Notes under the pieces: generated by a model
Database searches by the model: none
What the model saw: the letters and a program-made list of their open reading frames with translations, nothing else
Told to the model about the DNA's origin: nothing
Assembly (NCBI GenBank): GCA_900547765.1
Contig: URIA01000002.1
Coordinates: forward strand, 1-64,000
DNA: 64,000 nt
Direction: 5' to 3'
Source: an uncultured Collinsella sp.
Lineage (GTDB): Bacteria > Actinomycetota > Coriobacteriia > Coriobacteriales > Coriobacteriaceae
Position numbers and translations under genes: made by a program
Shown here: one piece after another, positions 36,909 through 45,620 of the stretch
Layout of the letters: each line of letters begins with the position of its first letter
How positions within the stretch are numbered: position 1 is the first letter of the stretch

Positions 36909-39590
36909 CTAGTTCTCGAGCAGGTCCTCGATAAAGCCGACGCGGTAGTTTTTGAAGATGACCTCGCCGCCGTCTTGCGTGGCGTCCAGATCGACATCGC
37001 CCATGATGCCAAAATCGTGGTCGCCGTCCTCGTCGGCAAAGATCTGGTGCACGTGCCATACGTGCGCGGTCTTCTCATCGGACTCATCGATGGAAAACAT
37101 CGCGGCGCTGCGGGCATCTCCGTCGGTGAGGATTTCCTCGTGCTGCTCGTGGTAGGCATCGAGCGCCTTTTGCCAGCGGATCTCGCTCATGCCCCAGTTG
37201 TCATCGAGCTCGCCCAGGTCGCGAACGTGCTCGCGAGCGGCAAGAGTCACGCGGCGGAAGAGCGCGTTGCGAACCAACAGCGTGCAGCCGCGGCGGTCCG
37301 CTACGACCTCGTCGATGCCCTGTGGCGGCGCGGCGTCGAGGGCTGCCGGGTTGCCGGCGTTCTCCCACTCGTCCACCAGGCTCGAGTCCACCGAGCGCAC
37401 CACAAAGCCCAGCCACGAGATAATGTCGCGCAGGCGCTCGTCGCGTTTCTCGATGGGTACGGTGCGGTCGAGCGAACGGTAGGCCTCTGCCAGGTAGCGC
37501 AGCAAAATGCCCTCGGAGCGGGCGATGCCGAGCTTTTGAATGTAACCCTTAAAGTCGCTCGCGCTTTCCAGCATATCGCGCAGGACGCTCTTGGGAGAGA
37601 GCTGGTAGTCGTTGGCCCAGGGCACTTCCTGGCAGTACTTGTCAAAGGCGGCATCGAGCAAGTCTTCGAGCGGCTTTTCGTACGTGACGTCTTGAATACG
37701 CTCCAGACGCTCCTCATAGTCGACGCCGTCGGCTTTCATCTCGGCCATAGCGCGATCGCGTGCGGCGCGCTCCTGTGCGCGCAGCACCTGCTTGGGATCC
37801 TCGAGCGTTGCCTCGACCATTGAGATCAGGTCCATGGTATAGGTTTCGCTATCAGGATCGAGCAACTCCAGCGCGGCAAGCAAAAACGGCGAGAGCGGCT
37901 GGTCGAGCGCAAAGTCCTCGGGCAGGTCGACCGTCAGCGCGTAGTCGATGTCCGGCGCGGCGTCAGCCGGAGCGTCGGGTGCGGGCGGCACCTCGGTGCG
38001 AACGACGACACCGGAATCGATGAGCGTGGCGAAGATTTCGTCGGCGCGAACCTCGAGCTTGGCCTTTTCCTCGGGGGTCTGCAGGCTTGTCTCAATGAGG
38101 TCGTGTACGCGGGCACGGGCATCACCGCCCTGCTCGACCACGCTAATCACCATGGAGTGCGTGATGCGCAGGCGCGGCTTGAGCGTCTCGGGCTGCGTCT
38201 CGATCAGGCGCTCAAAGGTCTGCTTATTCCAGGTGACAAAGCCCTCGGGGGCCTTTTTCTTTTTAATCTTACGGAGCTTTTTGGGGTCGTCGCCCGCTTT
38301 GGCCATAAGCTTGGCATTTTCGATCTCGTGCTCGGGTGCCTCGGCGATCACCATGCCCTCGGTATCGAAGCCCGAGCGGCCGGCGCGACCGGCAATCTGA
38401 TGGAACTCGCGGGCGCGCAGACGACGCATCTTGTAGCCATCGAACTTGGTGAGCGCGGTGAGCACCACGGTGTGGATGGGTACGTTGATGCCGACGCCGA
38501 GCGTGTCGGTGCCGCAAATGACGGGCAGTAGGCCCTGCTGTGCCAGGCGCTCGACCAGTAGGCGATAGCGCGGCAGCATACCGGCGTGGTGCACGCCGAC
38601 GCCGCAGCCAAGCAAGCGCTTGAGGATCTTGCCGAAGGCCGTCGAGAAGCTCGTGCCCTTGGCCGCCTCCTTGATAGCCTCGCGCTGCTCCTTGCTGGCA
38701 ATGCCAAAGTTGGCGAGGGATTGCGCCGTCGCAAGTGCGGCGTCCTGGCTAAAGTGCACGATGTAGAGCGGGGCCTCGCCGCGGCGCATGGCGAGCTCGA
38801 CGGTGCCCTCGAGCGAGGTCGTCACGTAGTCGTAGCTCAGCGGCACGGGGCGTGGGGCATCGACGACCAAGTCGCAGGTAGCGCCGGTGTGTTCCTCGAG
38901 CGAGGCGGCGATCGCGGTGACATCGCCGAGCGTGGCGCTCATGAGCATGAATTGCGTGTGAGGCAGGGCGAGCAGTGGCACCTGCCAGGCCCAACCGCGA
39001 TCGGGGTCGGCAAAGTAGTGGAACTCGTCCATGGCGACGCAGCCAACATCGGCATCTTCGCCCTCGCGCAGTGCGTCGTTGGCAAGGATTTCTGCCGTGC
39101 AGCAGATGACGGGCGCCTTGGTGTTGATGTGCGTGTCGCCGGTGATCATGCCGACGTTATCGCGGCCGAGCACCTGCACAAGGTCGAAAAACTTCTCACT
39201 GACCAGAGCCTTGATAGGAGCCGTGTAGTAGCAGCGCTTGCCCTGCGCCATGCCCATAAAGAGCATTCCCAGCGCGACGAGCGATTTACCCGATCCGGTC
39301 GGTGTTCCCAAAATGACATGGTCACCGGCGGCTAGATCCATGAGGGCCTCTTCCTGGTGGTCCCACAGCTCAATACCGCGATCGCTCGTCCATTCAAAGA
39401 AACGTTCGAAGGCCTGATCGGGCGTGAGCCACGGTTCGGGCTCACTGCCATCCTCGGGCTCCCACCAGGTGGGGGAGAGCGCGCCGAGCGAACCGAACTC
39501 GGCTTCGGTTCCCGTGCCGCCCGAGAATGAGCTGGCGGCTCCGGCGCCGGAAACGGTGCTGGCGGTGGTGTCTGTCGTGGTCTGTGCCAT
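36909..39590 (-). CDS. DUF3516-type DEAD/DEAH-box helicase (Ski2-like)
   Basis: An 893-residue SF2 helicase. Walker A is GTPTGSGKS, motif II is DEFH (AMDEFHYF), motif III MSATL, motif VI QIAGRAGRSGFD. The C-terminal half matches the actinobacterial DUF3516 region, giving the Ski2/Mtr4-type layout. It probably unwinds structured RNA or DNA-RNA hybrids. The ATG at 39590 starts a low-complexity Thr/Ser/Ala/Gly N-terminus; the ribosome site is weak. A palindromic element (copy C) lies 123 bases upstream and trmB precedes it on the same strand. Confidence 0.9.
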   Translation of the reverse strand: MAQTTTDTTASTVSGAGAASSFSGGTGTEAEFGSLGALSPTWWEPEDGSEPEPWLTPDQAFERFFEWTSDRGIELWDHQEEALMDLAAGDHVILGTPTGSGKSLVALGMLFMGMAQGKRCYYTAPIKALVSEKFFDLVQVLGRDNVGMITGDTHINTKAPVICCTAEILANDALREGEDADVGCVAMDEFHYFADPDRGWAWQVPLLALPHTQFMLMSATLGDVTAIAASLEEHTGATCDLVVDAPRPVPLSYDYVTTSLEGTVELAMRRGEAPLYIVHFSQDAALATAQSLANFGIASKEQREAIKEAAKGTSFSTAFGKILKRLLGCGVGVHHAGMLPRYRLLVERLAQQGLLPVICGTDTLGVGINVPIHTVVLTALTKFDGYKMRRLRAREFHQIAGRAGRSGFDTEGMVIAEAPEHEIENAKLMAKAGDDPKKLRKIKKKKAPEGFVTWNKQTFERLIETQPETLKPRLRITHSMVISVVEQGGDARARVHDLIETSLQTPEEKAKLEVRADEIFATLIDSGVVVRTEVPPAPDAPADAAPDIDYALTVDLPEDFALDQPLSPFLLAALELLDPDSETYTMDLISMVEATLEDPKQVLRAQERAARDRAMAEMKADGVDYEERLERIQDVTYEKPLEDLLDAAFDKYCQEVPWANDYQLSPKSVLRDMLESASDFKGYIQKLGIARSEGILLRYLAEAYRSLDRTVPIEKRDERLRDIISWLGFVVRSVDSSLVDEWENAGNPAALDAAPPQGIDEVVADRRGCTLLVRNALFRRVTLAAREHVRDLGELDDNWGMSEIRWQKALDAYHEQHEEILTDGDARSAAMFSIDESDEKTAHVWHVHQIFADEDGDHDFGIMGDVDLDATQDGGEVIFKNYRVGFIEDLLEN

Positions 39591-39711
39591 GTGGTTGCTT
39601 TCTCTCGCGTTTGTCCGCCAACTATTATGGCGTAGCGTCGCATCGATGCGTTCGCAGGCAAGAAAATGCAGGAAATGGGCGTTCTGCCCAGCCGTTTGGT
39701 GCAGTTGCCAG

Positions 39712-39834
39712 CTAAGTGAGTAGACTTTTTGCAATATCGCGAGCACATGGCTTTTGCGCAAGGGCTCTACCTGCGGTTTTAGTATTGGTTATGCGGGTTG
39801 TGCTTGGCTATTGCAAAAAAGTCTACTCACTTAG
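39712..39834 (+). repeat. 121-bp palindromic element, copy C
   Basis: Bases 39713-39833, ends TAAGTGAGTAGACTTTTTGC and complement. Core TACCTGCGG at 39768-39776 (offset 55). Arms GCAATA...TATTGC differ from those of A and B yet pair. It lies between trmB (stop 39900) and the DUF3516 helicase gene. Nothing else recognisable lies in 39591-39899. Confidence 0.85.
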
Positions 39835-39899
39835 ATTTGAGGGTCGTTTGTTGGCGCCTATTCGCGCTTGTTTGCCGACGTCGCGACCATCAGAAGCCC

Positions 39900-40739
39900 C
39901 TAGGACTCTTGCGGTAGACGCTTCTTGCCCTTGCGGGCACGGTTTCTAAAGTTCTCAACGGCCTCTTCCATGCCCAGGGGTACATAGGCGAGCTCATCGA
40001 GGTTTTCGGGCAGGTAGCAGGCAAGACTTTGCTCCTGCGCACGGCCCGCCGCGAGCTGTTCATCGCTGGGCCGTGCGCCGGGTGTGGCGCAAATGCCATA
40101 GACGACGGCACCCATCTCGCGCGTGCGGCATTCATATTCGGTCTCGGGATGCTCGGGATGGTCGCGGCGCACGTCGTCACTTACCCAAAGCGTGTCGTAG
40201 CCGGCTGCGGCAAACTGTCCTAGGGCGTAGTCGCGCAGTGGCTTGCTGTCGGTGCGCAGCGTGACGGTGGCGCCGGCTGCAAAGAGCGGGCGGTAGAGCA
40301 TCAGATGGTCGACATGGACGAGTCGTTTTTTGGCGTACTTGGCCTTGGGCTGCGGCGTGGGAAAGTTGATGGTGATGGCATCGAGCTCGCCTGCGGCAAA
40401 CAGCTGCGGCAGCGATGCGGCACCTCGGGGCAGGACGAGTGCGTTGGACAGCTCTTGCTCGCAGATTTTCTGCGCGGCATAGGCGATGCAGATGGGTTCC
40501 TGGTCCATGCCGATAAAGAGGGCGTTTGGATCGTGGGCCGCGCGCTCAACAAGGTACGTTCCCTTGCCGCAGCCAAGATCCAGGTGAAGGTACTCGAAGG
40601 GCTTGCTGCCTGCGGGCGCGCAAGCCTCGCGCCAATCTCCGGTATAGATCTCGGGGTTCGTCTCGATTGCATCGGCGTAGCGCTCCAAGCGCTCCTCGAG
40701 CACAAAGTTCTTAGGCGTGCGAACGTGGACGGCTCCCAT
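39900..40739 (-). CDS. trmB: tRNA (guanine-N7-)-methyltransferase
   Basis: A 279-residue SAM-dependent enzyme that makes m7G46 in tRNA. The SAM motif LDLGCGKGTYL, the GMDQE acidic loop, NFPTPQPKAKYAKKRLV (the TrmB substrate segment) and a TDSKPLRDY motif identify it. The C-terminal tail is about 50 residues longer than usual. AAGGAG precedes the ATG. Confidence 0.93.
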   Translation of the reverse strand: MGAVHVRTPKNFVLEERLERYADAIETNPEIYTGDWREACAPAGSKPFEYLHLDLGCGKGTYLVERAAHDPNALFIGMDQEPICIAYAAQKICEQELSNALVLPRGAASLPQLFAAGELDAITINFPTPQPKAKYAKKRLVHVDHLMLYRPLFAAGATVTLRTDSKPLRDYALGQFAAAGYDTLWVSDDVRRDHPEHPETEYECRTREMGAVVYGICATPGARPSDEQLAAGRAQEQSLACYLPENLDELAYVPLGMEEAVENFRNRARKGKKRLPQES

Positions 40740-40760
40740 GAGGCTCCTTGGTCATAAATG

Positions 40761-40784
40761 CGAAACGCATGGTTACGCGTTTCG
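40761..40784 (-). terminator. hairpin between methyltransferase gene and trmB
   Basis: CGAAACGC (40761-40768) pairs with GCGTTTCG (40777-40784). No clear T-run; it may terminate or process the upstream minus-strand transcript. Confidence 0.4.
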
Positions 40785-40856
40785 GCGCTGTGTTGGAAGG
40801 GGTGGGCATAGCTTGCCCGAAAGATGCGGTGCGGCTCGGCGGCGAGTCGCCGATGT

Positions 40857-41777
40857 CTACAGACGCTTGAGAATCACATAGCGGTTGAGCTCGCCGCTGC
40901 GACCGTCAGCATGGAAGCGCTCAAGCTCGCGCACGGGAACCTCGCCGCTCTTGTAGAACGTGCGGACACCGCGCACCAGGTCGGTGATCTGCTGATCGTC
41001 AAAGTGATGGCAATAGCGGTAGGCGTGGCGGTCGTTTTGCCAGCCAATGAGGTGATCGCCGGCTTCAAACTGCGCGGAATCGTAACCCTCAAACGGCGGG
41101 GTGAGTTCAGCGCGGGCTTCGGCTCGAACGGCCTTGCGCGCCATACGCTCATCGTTCATAAACTCCCAAAAGCTGATGGCGATGATGCCGCCTGGGCGCG
41201 TCTGGCGTACCAGGGCGTCGAGCACGCGTACGCGGTACTCGCACGACGGCACGTGGTGCATAAAGCCAAAGCAGACCGAGATGTCGGCGAGCGGGGCGTC
41301 GAAAAGCACGTCGGGTGTCTCGGCGGGGTTGAGCTTCATCAGGGCGTCGAGCACGTCGAGTTCCTGGAAGTGCAGGTTGGGAATTCGCAGGGCGTGGCCA
41401 CGGGCATCGATCGCCAGGTCTTGGCACGAGTCGACACCATAGAACTCAAACGGGCAGCTGGCATCTGCCGAGGGGTTTGCGCCGTCGATGCCCTTGGCGG
41501 CAAGTGCGCCGCCGGCGGCAAAGTTCTCAAAGCGCATATTGCCGCAGGCAAGATCGAAGACGCGGACGGGATGCTCGATCGTGGCGACGTCGAGCTGCTC
41601 GAGCGCGATGTCCATGGTGCGCACCCAGCCGGGCCACGGTGCCTGGCGCGTATCGGAGAAGGAGGCGGAGTGCTCGCGATAGAACGTATTGTTGAGCTGA
41701 ATGAGCGATGAGGCGAAATCGCGGTTCACGGCGCGGAACTCCCTCCGTTGGCGGTGCGGAATAAACAGTACGACCAT
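40857..41777 (-). CDS. class I SAM-dependent methyltransferase (Trm9-like?)
   Basis: A 306-residue methyltransferase of uncertain start (ATG 41777; an upstream in-frame extension to 41864 lacks support). Motif I is VFDLACGNMRFENF; post-I GVDSCQDL; the DISVCFGFMHHVPS segment and the YRYCHHFDDQQITDL tail recall the Trm9/ALKBH8 tRNA-uridine methyltransferases. If so it would act on the 5-carboxymethyluridine made by Elp3, whose gene lies 2 kb away. Other small-molecule or tRNA targets are equally possible. Confidence 0.6.
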   Translation of the reverse strand: MVVLFIPHRQRREFRAVNRDFASSLIQLNNTFYREHSASFSDTRQAPWPGWVRTMDIALEQLDVATIEHPVRVFDLACGNMRFENFAAGGALAAKGIDGANPSADASCPFEFYGVDSCQDLAIDARGHALRIPNLHFQELDVLDALMKLNPAETPDVLFDAPLADISVCFGFMHHVPSCEYRVRVLDALVRQTRPGGIIAISFWEFMNDERMARKAVRAEARAELTPPFEGYDSAQFEAGDHLIGWQNDRHAYRYCHHFDDQQITDLVRGVRTFYKSGEVPVRELERFHADGRSGELNRYVILKRL

Positions 41778-41996
41778 ACTACCGTTAACGCCGCAACGGG
41801 GACAACCGAGCTGCGGGTCATTGCTTTGTTTGGACACATTTCCGCAGCTCATGTATGCCCGCAACCGCCGGTTGTCAAAAATCTCACTAGAATAGGTGGC
41901 ATGCTTTTGGCGGTGGCAGATAGATTTTTAACTGTGCAAGGCGCCTTAAGAACAAAAACGGTCCGGCGGCACGGCTGGCATCACATAGGAGGAACC

Positions 41997-42719
41997 ATGA
42001 ATGTAGAAACTGCGCAGCGGCTCGCCGACCTTCGTCGCAGCAAGGGTTTTAGCCAAGAAGGGCTGGCGCGAAAGCTGGGGCTGTCGCGCCAGGCGGTCAG
42101 TAAATGGGAGCGTGCGGAGAGCTCGCCCGATACCGAGAACCTGATCTCGCTCGCCAAACTCTATGGCGTGAGTTTGGACGAGCTCCTCAATCCGAGTGAC
42201 GAGATCGAGGACGATATCGAGTTTGAGAACGAGGACCGCGCCCGTCAGCGCGAGGCCGAGGCGGCAGAGCGCGCCCGTACCCATGAGGCGGCGGCACGTG
42301 CCACCGAGGCGGCAACGCAGGCGAGTGATGCCGCGGCCAAGGCGGCGCAAGCGGCAAGCTGGAGTGCGCAGGCAGCTAATGCGGCGACGGCTCAGGTGAC
42401 GGGTGCCGGTGCGACCAGCGTGACTCCGGTGAAGGGTCCGTTTCAGTCGTTCCCGTATTGGGCTGTGTGCTGGCTGCTGTTCTTTTTGCTGATGTTCCTG
42501 TTTGGTGCCGGCCCCTTTGCCGCGCTGATCTTCTTTACGATCCCCATCTATCACTGGGTGGCGCGTGCGCTCGATGGCGATTGGGCACGCGGGGATATCC
42601 AGGTTGGTCCGGCGCCGGCGGTCGCTAGGACTAAGGGGGAGGACGTTTCCACTGCGGTTGACGCTGACATGGCTGCCGGGGCCACCGCTGAGCCGAGTGC
42701 CAAAGAAGGTGGTGAATGA
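41997..42719 (+). CDS. XRE-family regulator with C-terminal membrane segments
   Basis: A 240-residue protein. An XRE helix-turn-helix fills residues 8-60 (LADLRRSKGFSQEGLARKLGLSRQAVSKWE). A long Ala/Glu/Arg helical region (75-145) leads to two transmembrane segments (about 158-195) and a short tail. AGGAGG lies five bases before the ATG. The stop overlaps the start of the following DUF4097 gene (ATGATG), so they are coupled. Likely a regulator that responds to envelope state. Confidence 0.82.
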   Translation: MNVETAQRLADLRRSKGFSQEGLARKLGLSRQAVSKWERAESSPDTENLISLAKLYGVSLDELLNPSDEIEDDIEFENEDRARQREAEAAERARTHEAAARATEAATQASDAAAKAAQAASWSAQAANAATAQVTGAGATSVTPVKGPFQSFPYWAVCWLLFFLLMFLFGAGPFAALIFFTIPIYHWVARALDGDWARGDIQVGPAPAVARTKGEDVSTAVDADMAAGATAEPSAKEGGE

Positions 42720-43615
42720 TGAAGCTCTCGCATGAGTCTAAGAGGCGCTTGGGCGTCGGCATCGGAGCGTTTGTGCTTATCATCGGACTTGTCTTCGGCA
42801 CTTCGTGGACTTTGATTCATTTTGATGGACCGTGGGATTTCGACGATGTTGTATCCGGCTTGTCTGGTATGGGCGATGCGTTTGACGAGGACGATTCCTT
42901 GAATAGCGGTAACTATTCCGCTCGGCCTCAACAGCTTTCGAAGGAAACGTTTGATGCCGACGCGTTCACATCCCTTGACTTGGATGTGACGTCGGGTGCG
43001 GTTGAGATCAAATGCGTTTCCGACGGGCCGGTACGTGTCATCGAGAGTGGCCGCGTCGCAAAAGGAGTAGCTGCTTACGATGCGGCAACCCAGAATCTGA
43101 CCGAGGTTAAGGGTTCTACGCTCAAGCTTCGCCAGTTCGATTGCGATGACGAGCGCGCCATTGACCGCACGGTAACCGTCGAACTGCCGCGCGAAGTTGC
43201 CGATAACATGGTGGGCATTACAGCGAATGTAGGATCGGGTGACCTGACGGTCGCGGGCATTGCGTGTCATGACCTCAACCTGACTTTGGACTCGGGAGAC
43301 GTCGAGTTTACGGGTACCGTGACCGATACCCTGAATGCCGAGGTCGGTTCGGGCGATGTGACGTTCGAGCTCTACCAGGCCCCCGCGAAGTCGATGGACG
43401 TGAGCGTGGGCTCGGGCGATGTGGAGATGACGGTTCCGAACTCGACGGGCTTTAAGGCGAGCCTCACCTTGGGCAGCGGCGACTTCGAGAGCGATTTCCT
43501 TCCGCTTGGCTACGACGGCGAGACCGTTTTGAATCTTGAATTCGATAACGGCGATAAGTCTGCCACGTATCGTTTTGAGGTCGGTTCGGGCGACATGTCG
43601 TTTGATCCGGAGTGA
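42716..43615 (+). CDS. DUF4097 beta-repeat membrane protein
   Basis: A 299-residue protein with one N-terminal transmembrane segment (about 15-35) and a repeated-strand domain of the DUF4097 type, in which GSGD/DSGD turns recur (VGSGDLTV, DSGDVEF, VGSGDVTF, VGSGDVEM, LGSGDFES, VGSGDMSF). Such domains form a beta-helix outside the membrane. The gene is translationally coupled to the XRE regulator upstream and ends at a terminator. The role is unknown; it may be an envelope sensor that feeds back on the regulator. Confidence 0.82.
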   Translation: MMKLSHESKRRLGVGIGAFVLIIGLVFGTSWTLIHFDGPWDFDDVVSGLSGMGDAFDEDDSLNSGNYSARPQQLSKETFDADAFTSLDLDVTSGAVEIKCVSDGPVRVIESGRVAKGVAAYDAATQNLTEVKGSTLKLRQFDCDDERAIDRTVTVELPREVADNMVGITANVGSGDLTVAGIACHDLNLTLDSGDVEFTGTVTDTLNAEVGSGDVTFELYQAPAKSMDVSVGSGDVEMTVPNSTGFKASLTLGSGDFESDFLPLGYDGETVLNLEFDNGDKSATYRFEVGSGDMSFDPE

Positions 43616-43660
43616 CATGAGGTTTTCGGAGATCGGTACATATAGGCATGCTGTTTGATG

Positions 43661-43694
43661 AAGGCGCCGAAGCCGAGATTGGCTTCGGCGCCTT
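43661..43694 (+). terminator. terminator after the DUF4097 gene
   Basis: Perfect 14-base stem AAGGCGCCGAAGCC / GGCTTCGGCGCCTT followed by TGCCTTT. It overlaps the -35 region of the elp3 promoter. Confidence 0.75.
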
Positions 43695-43706
43695 TGCCTT
43701 TACAAT
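43679..43706 (+). promoter_or_regulatory. promoter of elp3, probably leaderless
   Basis: TTGGCT (43679-43684) and TACAAT (43701-43706) are 16 bases apart. The start codon at 43713 lies seven bases after the -10, so transcription should begin at or next to the ATG. Confidence 0.55.
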
Positions 43707-43712
43707 GGGGGC

Positions 43713-45620
43713 ATGGAACAGATTATCTTGAACATACTCGAGGCTCTGCGTCGCGGCGAGACCGTGGACGACAAAGCGCTCGTCAAATTGATACATGCCG
43801 AGGCGCGCCGCGAGGGTGCCGACAAACGCGATTTGGCCAAGCGCCGTCTGCTGCCGTTCTACCAGCGGGTTAAACGTGAGGAGCCGGCTCGGTGGGCTGC
43901 GTGGAATGTCGATTCCGATCTGGAACGTCAACTGCTGCAGGTGCTGCGTATGAAGTCGCGCCGAACGGCCTCGGGCGTGGCGACCATTACCGTCATCACC
44001 AAGCCCTGGCCGTGCTCGGGCGATTGCCTGTTTTGCCCCAACGACCTGCGCATGCCCAAGAGCTATCTGCATGCTGAGCCGGCGTGTGCCCGTGCGGAGC
44101 AAAACTGCTTCGATCCGTATCTGCAGGTGAGTGCCCGTTTGACGGCGCTTTCGCAAATGGGGCATGCGACCGATAAGATCGAGCTCATTGTGCTTGGCGG
44201 TACCTGGAGCGACTATCCGGAAGGCTATCAGACATGGTTTATGTCGGAGCTCTTCCGCGCGCTCAATGACGATGCCGTGGCCGGCGTGGCGGCCAACCCC
44301 ATGTTGGCGCGTCCGGGTATCAGCCGTGCCGAGGCGGGGCGCCTGCTCGACGATGCTCCTGCCAATGCGCTGCCGCCGGTGGTGGCGGAGCGACGCGAAC
44401 GCTATCGCGCTGCCGGTATTGCGACCGATGAGGTTGAGCTTGCGAGCGGCGTTGCCGACGAGCAGGGGCGTGTGGATGCTACCGTGGGTGGCTATAACCG
44501 CGCGGTGCGTCGTCTGTACGGCCCCGGCACGCCGTGGGGCGAGGTCGCCGAGTGGCAGACGGCCACGATGGAGGAGCTTGAGCGTCAGCAGCGCATCAAT
44601 GAGACGGCGAAGCATCGCGTGGTGGGGCTCGTTATCGAGACGCGCCCCGATGCTGTAACGCCGCAGGCCCTCACGCTTATCCGCCGCCTGGGCTGCACCA
44701 AGATCCAGATGGGTATCCAGAGTCTCGACCAGCACCTGCTCGATATCAACGAGCGTCGCATTTCGGTGGCGCAGATCGAGCGGGCGTTTTCGCTTGCGCG
44801 CCTGTTTGGCTTTAAGATCCACGCGCATTTTATGCTTAACTTGCTGGGCGCCACGCCCGAGGGGGACAAGCGCGACTACGAGTGCTTTATGACCGAGGGG
44901 GCCTTTATGCCCGACGAGGTCAAGGTCTACCCGTGTGCGCTCATCGAGGGCTCGCGTCTGGTGGGCTGCTATGAGCGCGGCGAATGGCGCCCCTATACCG
45001 AGGAAGAGCTGCTCGATGTGTTGGCCGACGACATCGTGGTGACGCCGGCGTTCTGCCGCATCAGTCGCATGATCCGCGACTTTAGCTCCGACGACATCAT
45101 GGTGGGCAACAAGAAGCCCAACCTGCGTCAGCTCGTCGAGAACCGCCTGGCTGCTCGGGGTGACGGTGCGACGGTGCGTGAGATCCGCTATCGCGAGATT
45201 AGCACGGCGGGCGCCGACCTAGGCGAGTTGACCCTTGACGAGGGCGTGGCGTACGAGACGCCGGTGACGCACGAGCGCTTTTTGCAGTGGGTGACGCCGC
45301 AGGGCAAAATCGCGGGTTTTTTGCGCCTGTCGCTGCCCGATCGCGCGTTTGTTGCCGCGCATGCGGACGAGTTGCTGACGGCGCCGGACGAGGCGATGAT
45401 TCGTGAGGTGCACGTGTACGGCATGGCGGCGCGCATGGGAGATCAAGGCCAGGCGGCTCAGCATCATGGACTGGGGCGGTCGCTGGTGGAGCGTGCGTGC
45501 CAGATGGCGCGGGACGCGGGCTATGCGCGCATCAACGTGATCAGCGCGATCGGCACGCGTGAGTACTATCGTCATTTGGGTTTTTACGACCATGGACTCT
45601 ATCTGCAAAAGGAGCTCTAG
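43713..45620 (+). CDS. elp3: bacterial Elp3, radical SAM tRNA uridine(34) acetyltransferase
   Basis: A 635-residue enzyme with radical SAM [4Fe-4S] cysteines C101, C105, C108 (CSGDCLFC) followed by the Elp3 core (GTWSDYPEGYQTWF, RPDAVTPQAL, KIQMGIQS, IHAHFMLNLLGATPEGD, VKVYPCALIEG) and a C-terminal GNAT acetyltransferase domain (GLGRSLVERACQMARDAGY). It forms 5-carboxymethyluridine at the wobble position of tRNA, using acetyl-CoA. It is monocistronic with the following SpeE-like gene directly at its stop. No clear ribosome site exists; a leaderless start fits the -10 box. Confidence 0.94.
   Translation: MEQIILNILEALRRGETVDDKALVKLIHAEARREGADKRDLAKRRLLPFYQRVKREEPARWAAWNVDSDLERQLLQVLRMKSRRTASGVATITVITKPWPCSGDCLFCPNDLRMPKSYLHAEPACARAEQNCFDPYLQVSARLTALSQMGHATDKIELIVLGGTWSDYPEGYQTWFMSELFRALNDDAVAGVAANPMLARPGISRAEAGRLLDDAPANALPPVVAERRERYRAAGIATDEVELASGVADEQGRVDATVGGYNRAVRRLYGPGTPWGEVAEWQTATMEELERQQRINETAKHRVVGLVIETRPDAVTPQALTLIRRLGCTKIQMGIQSLDQHLLDINERRISVAQIERAFSLARLFGFKIHAHFMLNLLGATPEGDKRDYECFMTEGAFMPDEVKVYPCALIEGSRLVGCYERGEWRPYTEEELLDVLADDIVVTPAFCRISRMIRDFSSDDIMVGNKKPNLRQLVENRLAARGDGATVREIRYREISTAGADLGELTLDEGVAYETPVTHERFLQWVTPQGKIAGFLRLSLPDRAFVAAHADELLTAPDEAMIREVHVYGMAARMGDQGQAAQHHGLGRSLVERACQMARDAGYARINVISAIGTREYYRHLGFYDHGLYLQKEL

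Noticed and set aside
39591..39761. N-terminal extension of the DUF3516 helicase to position 39761
   Set aside because: The extension would read through the palindromic element copy C, has no helicase homology, and the ATG at 39590 starts the recognisable N-terminal region.
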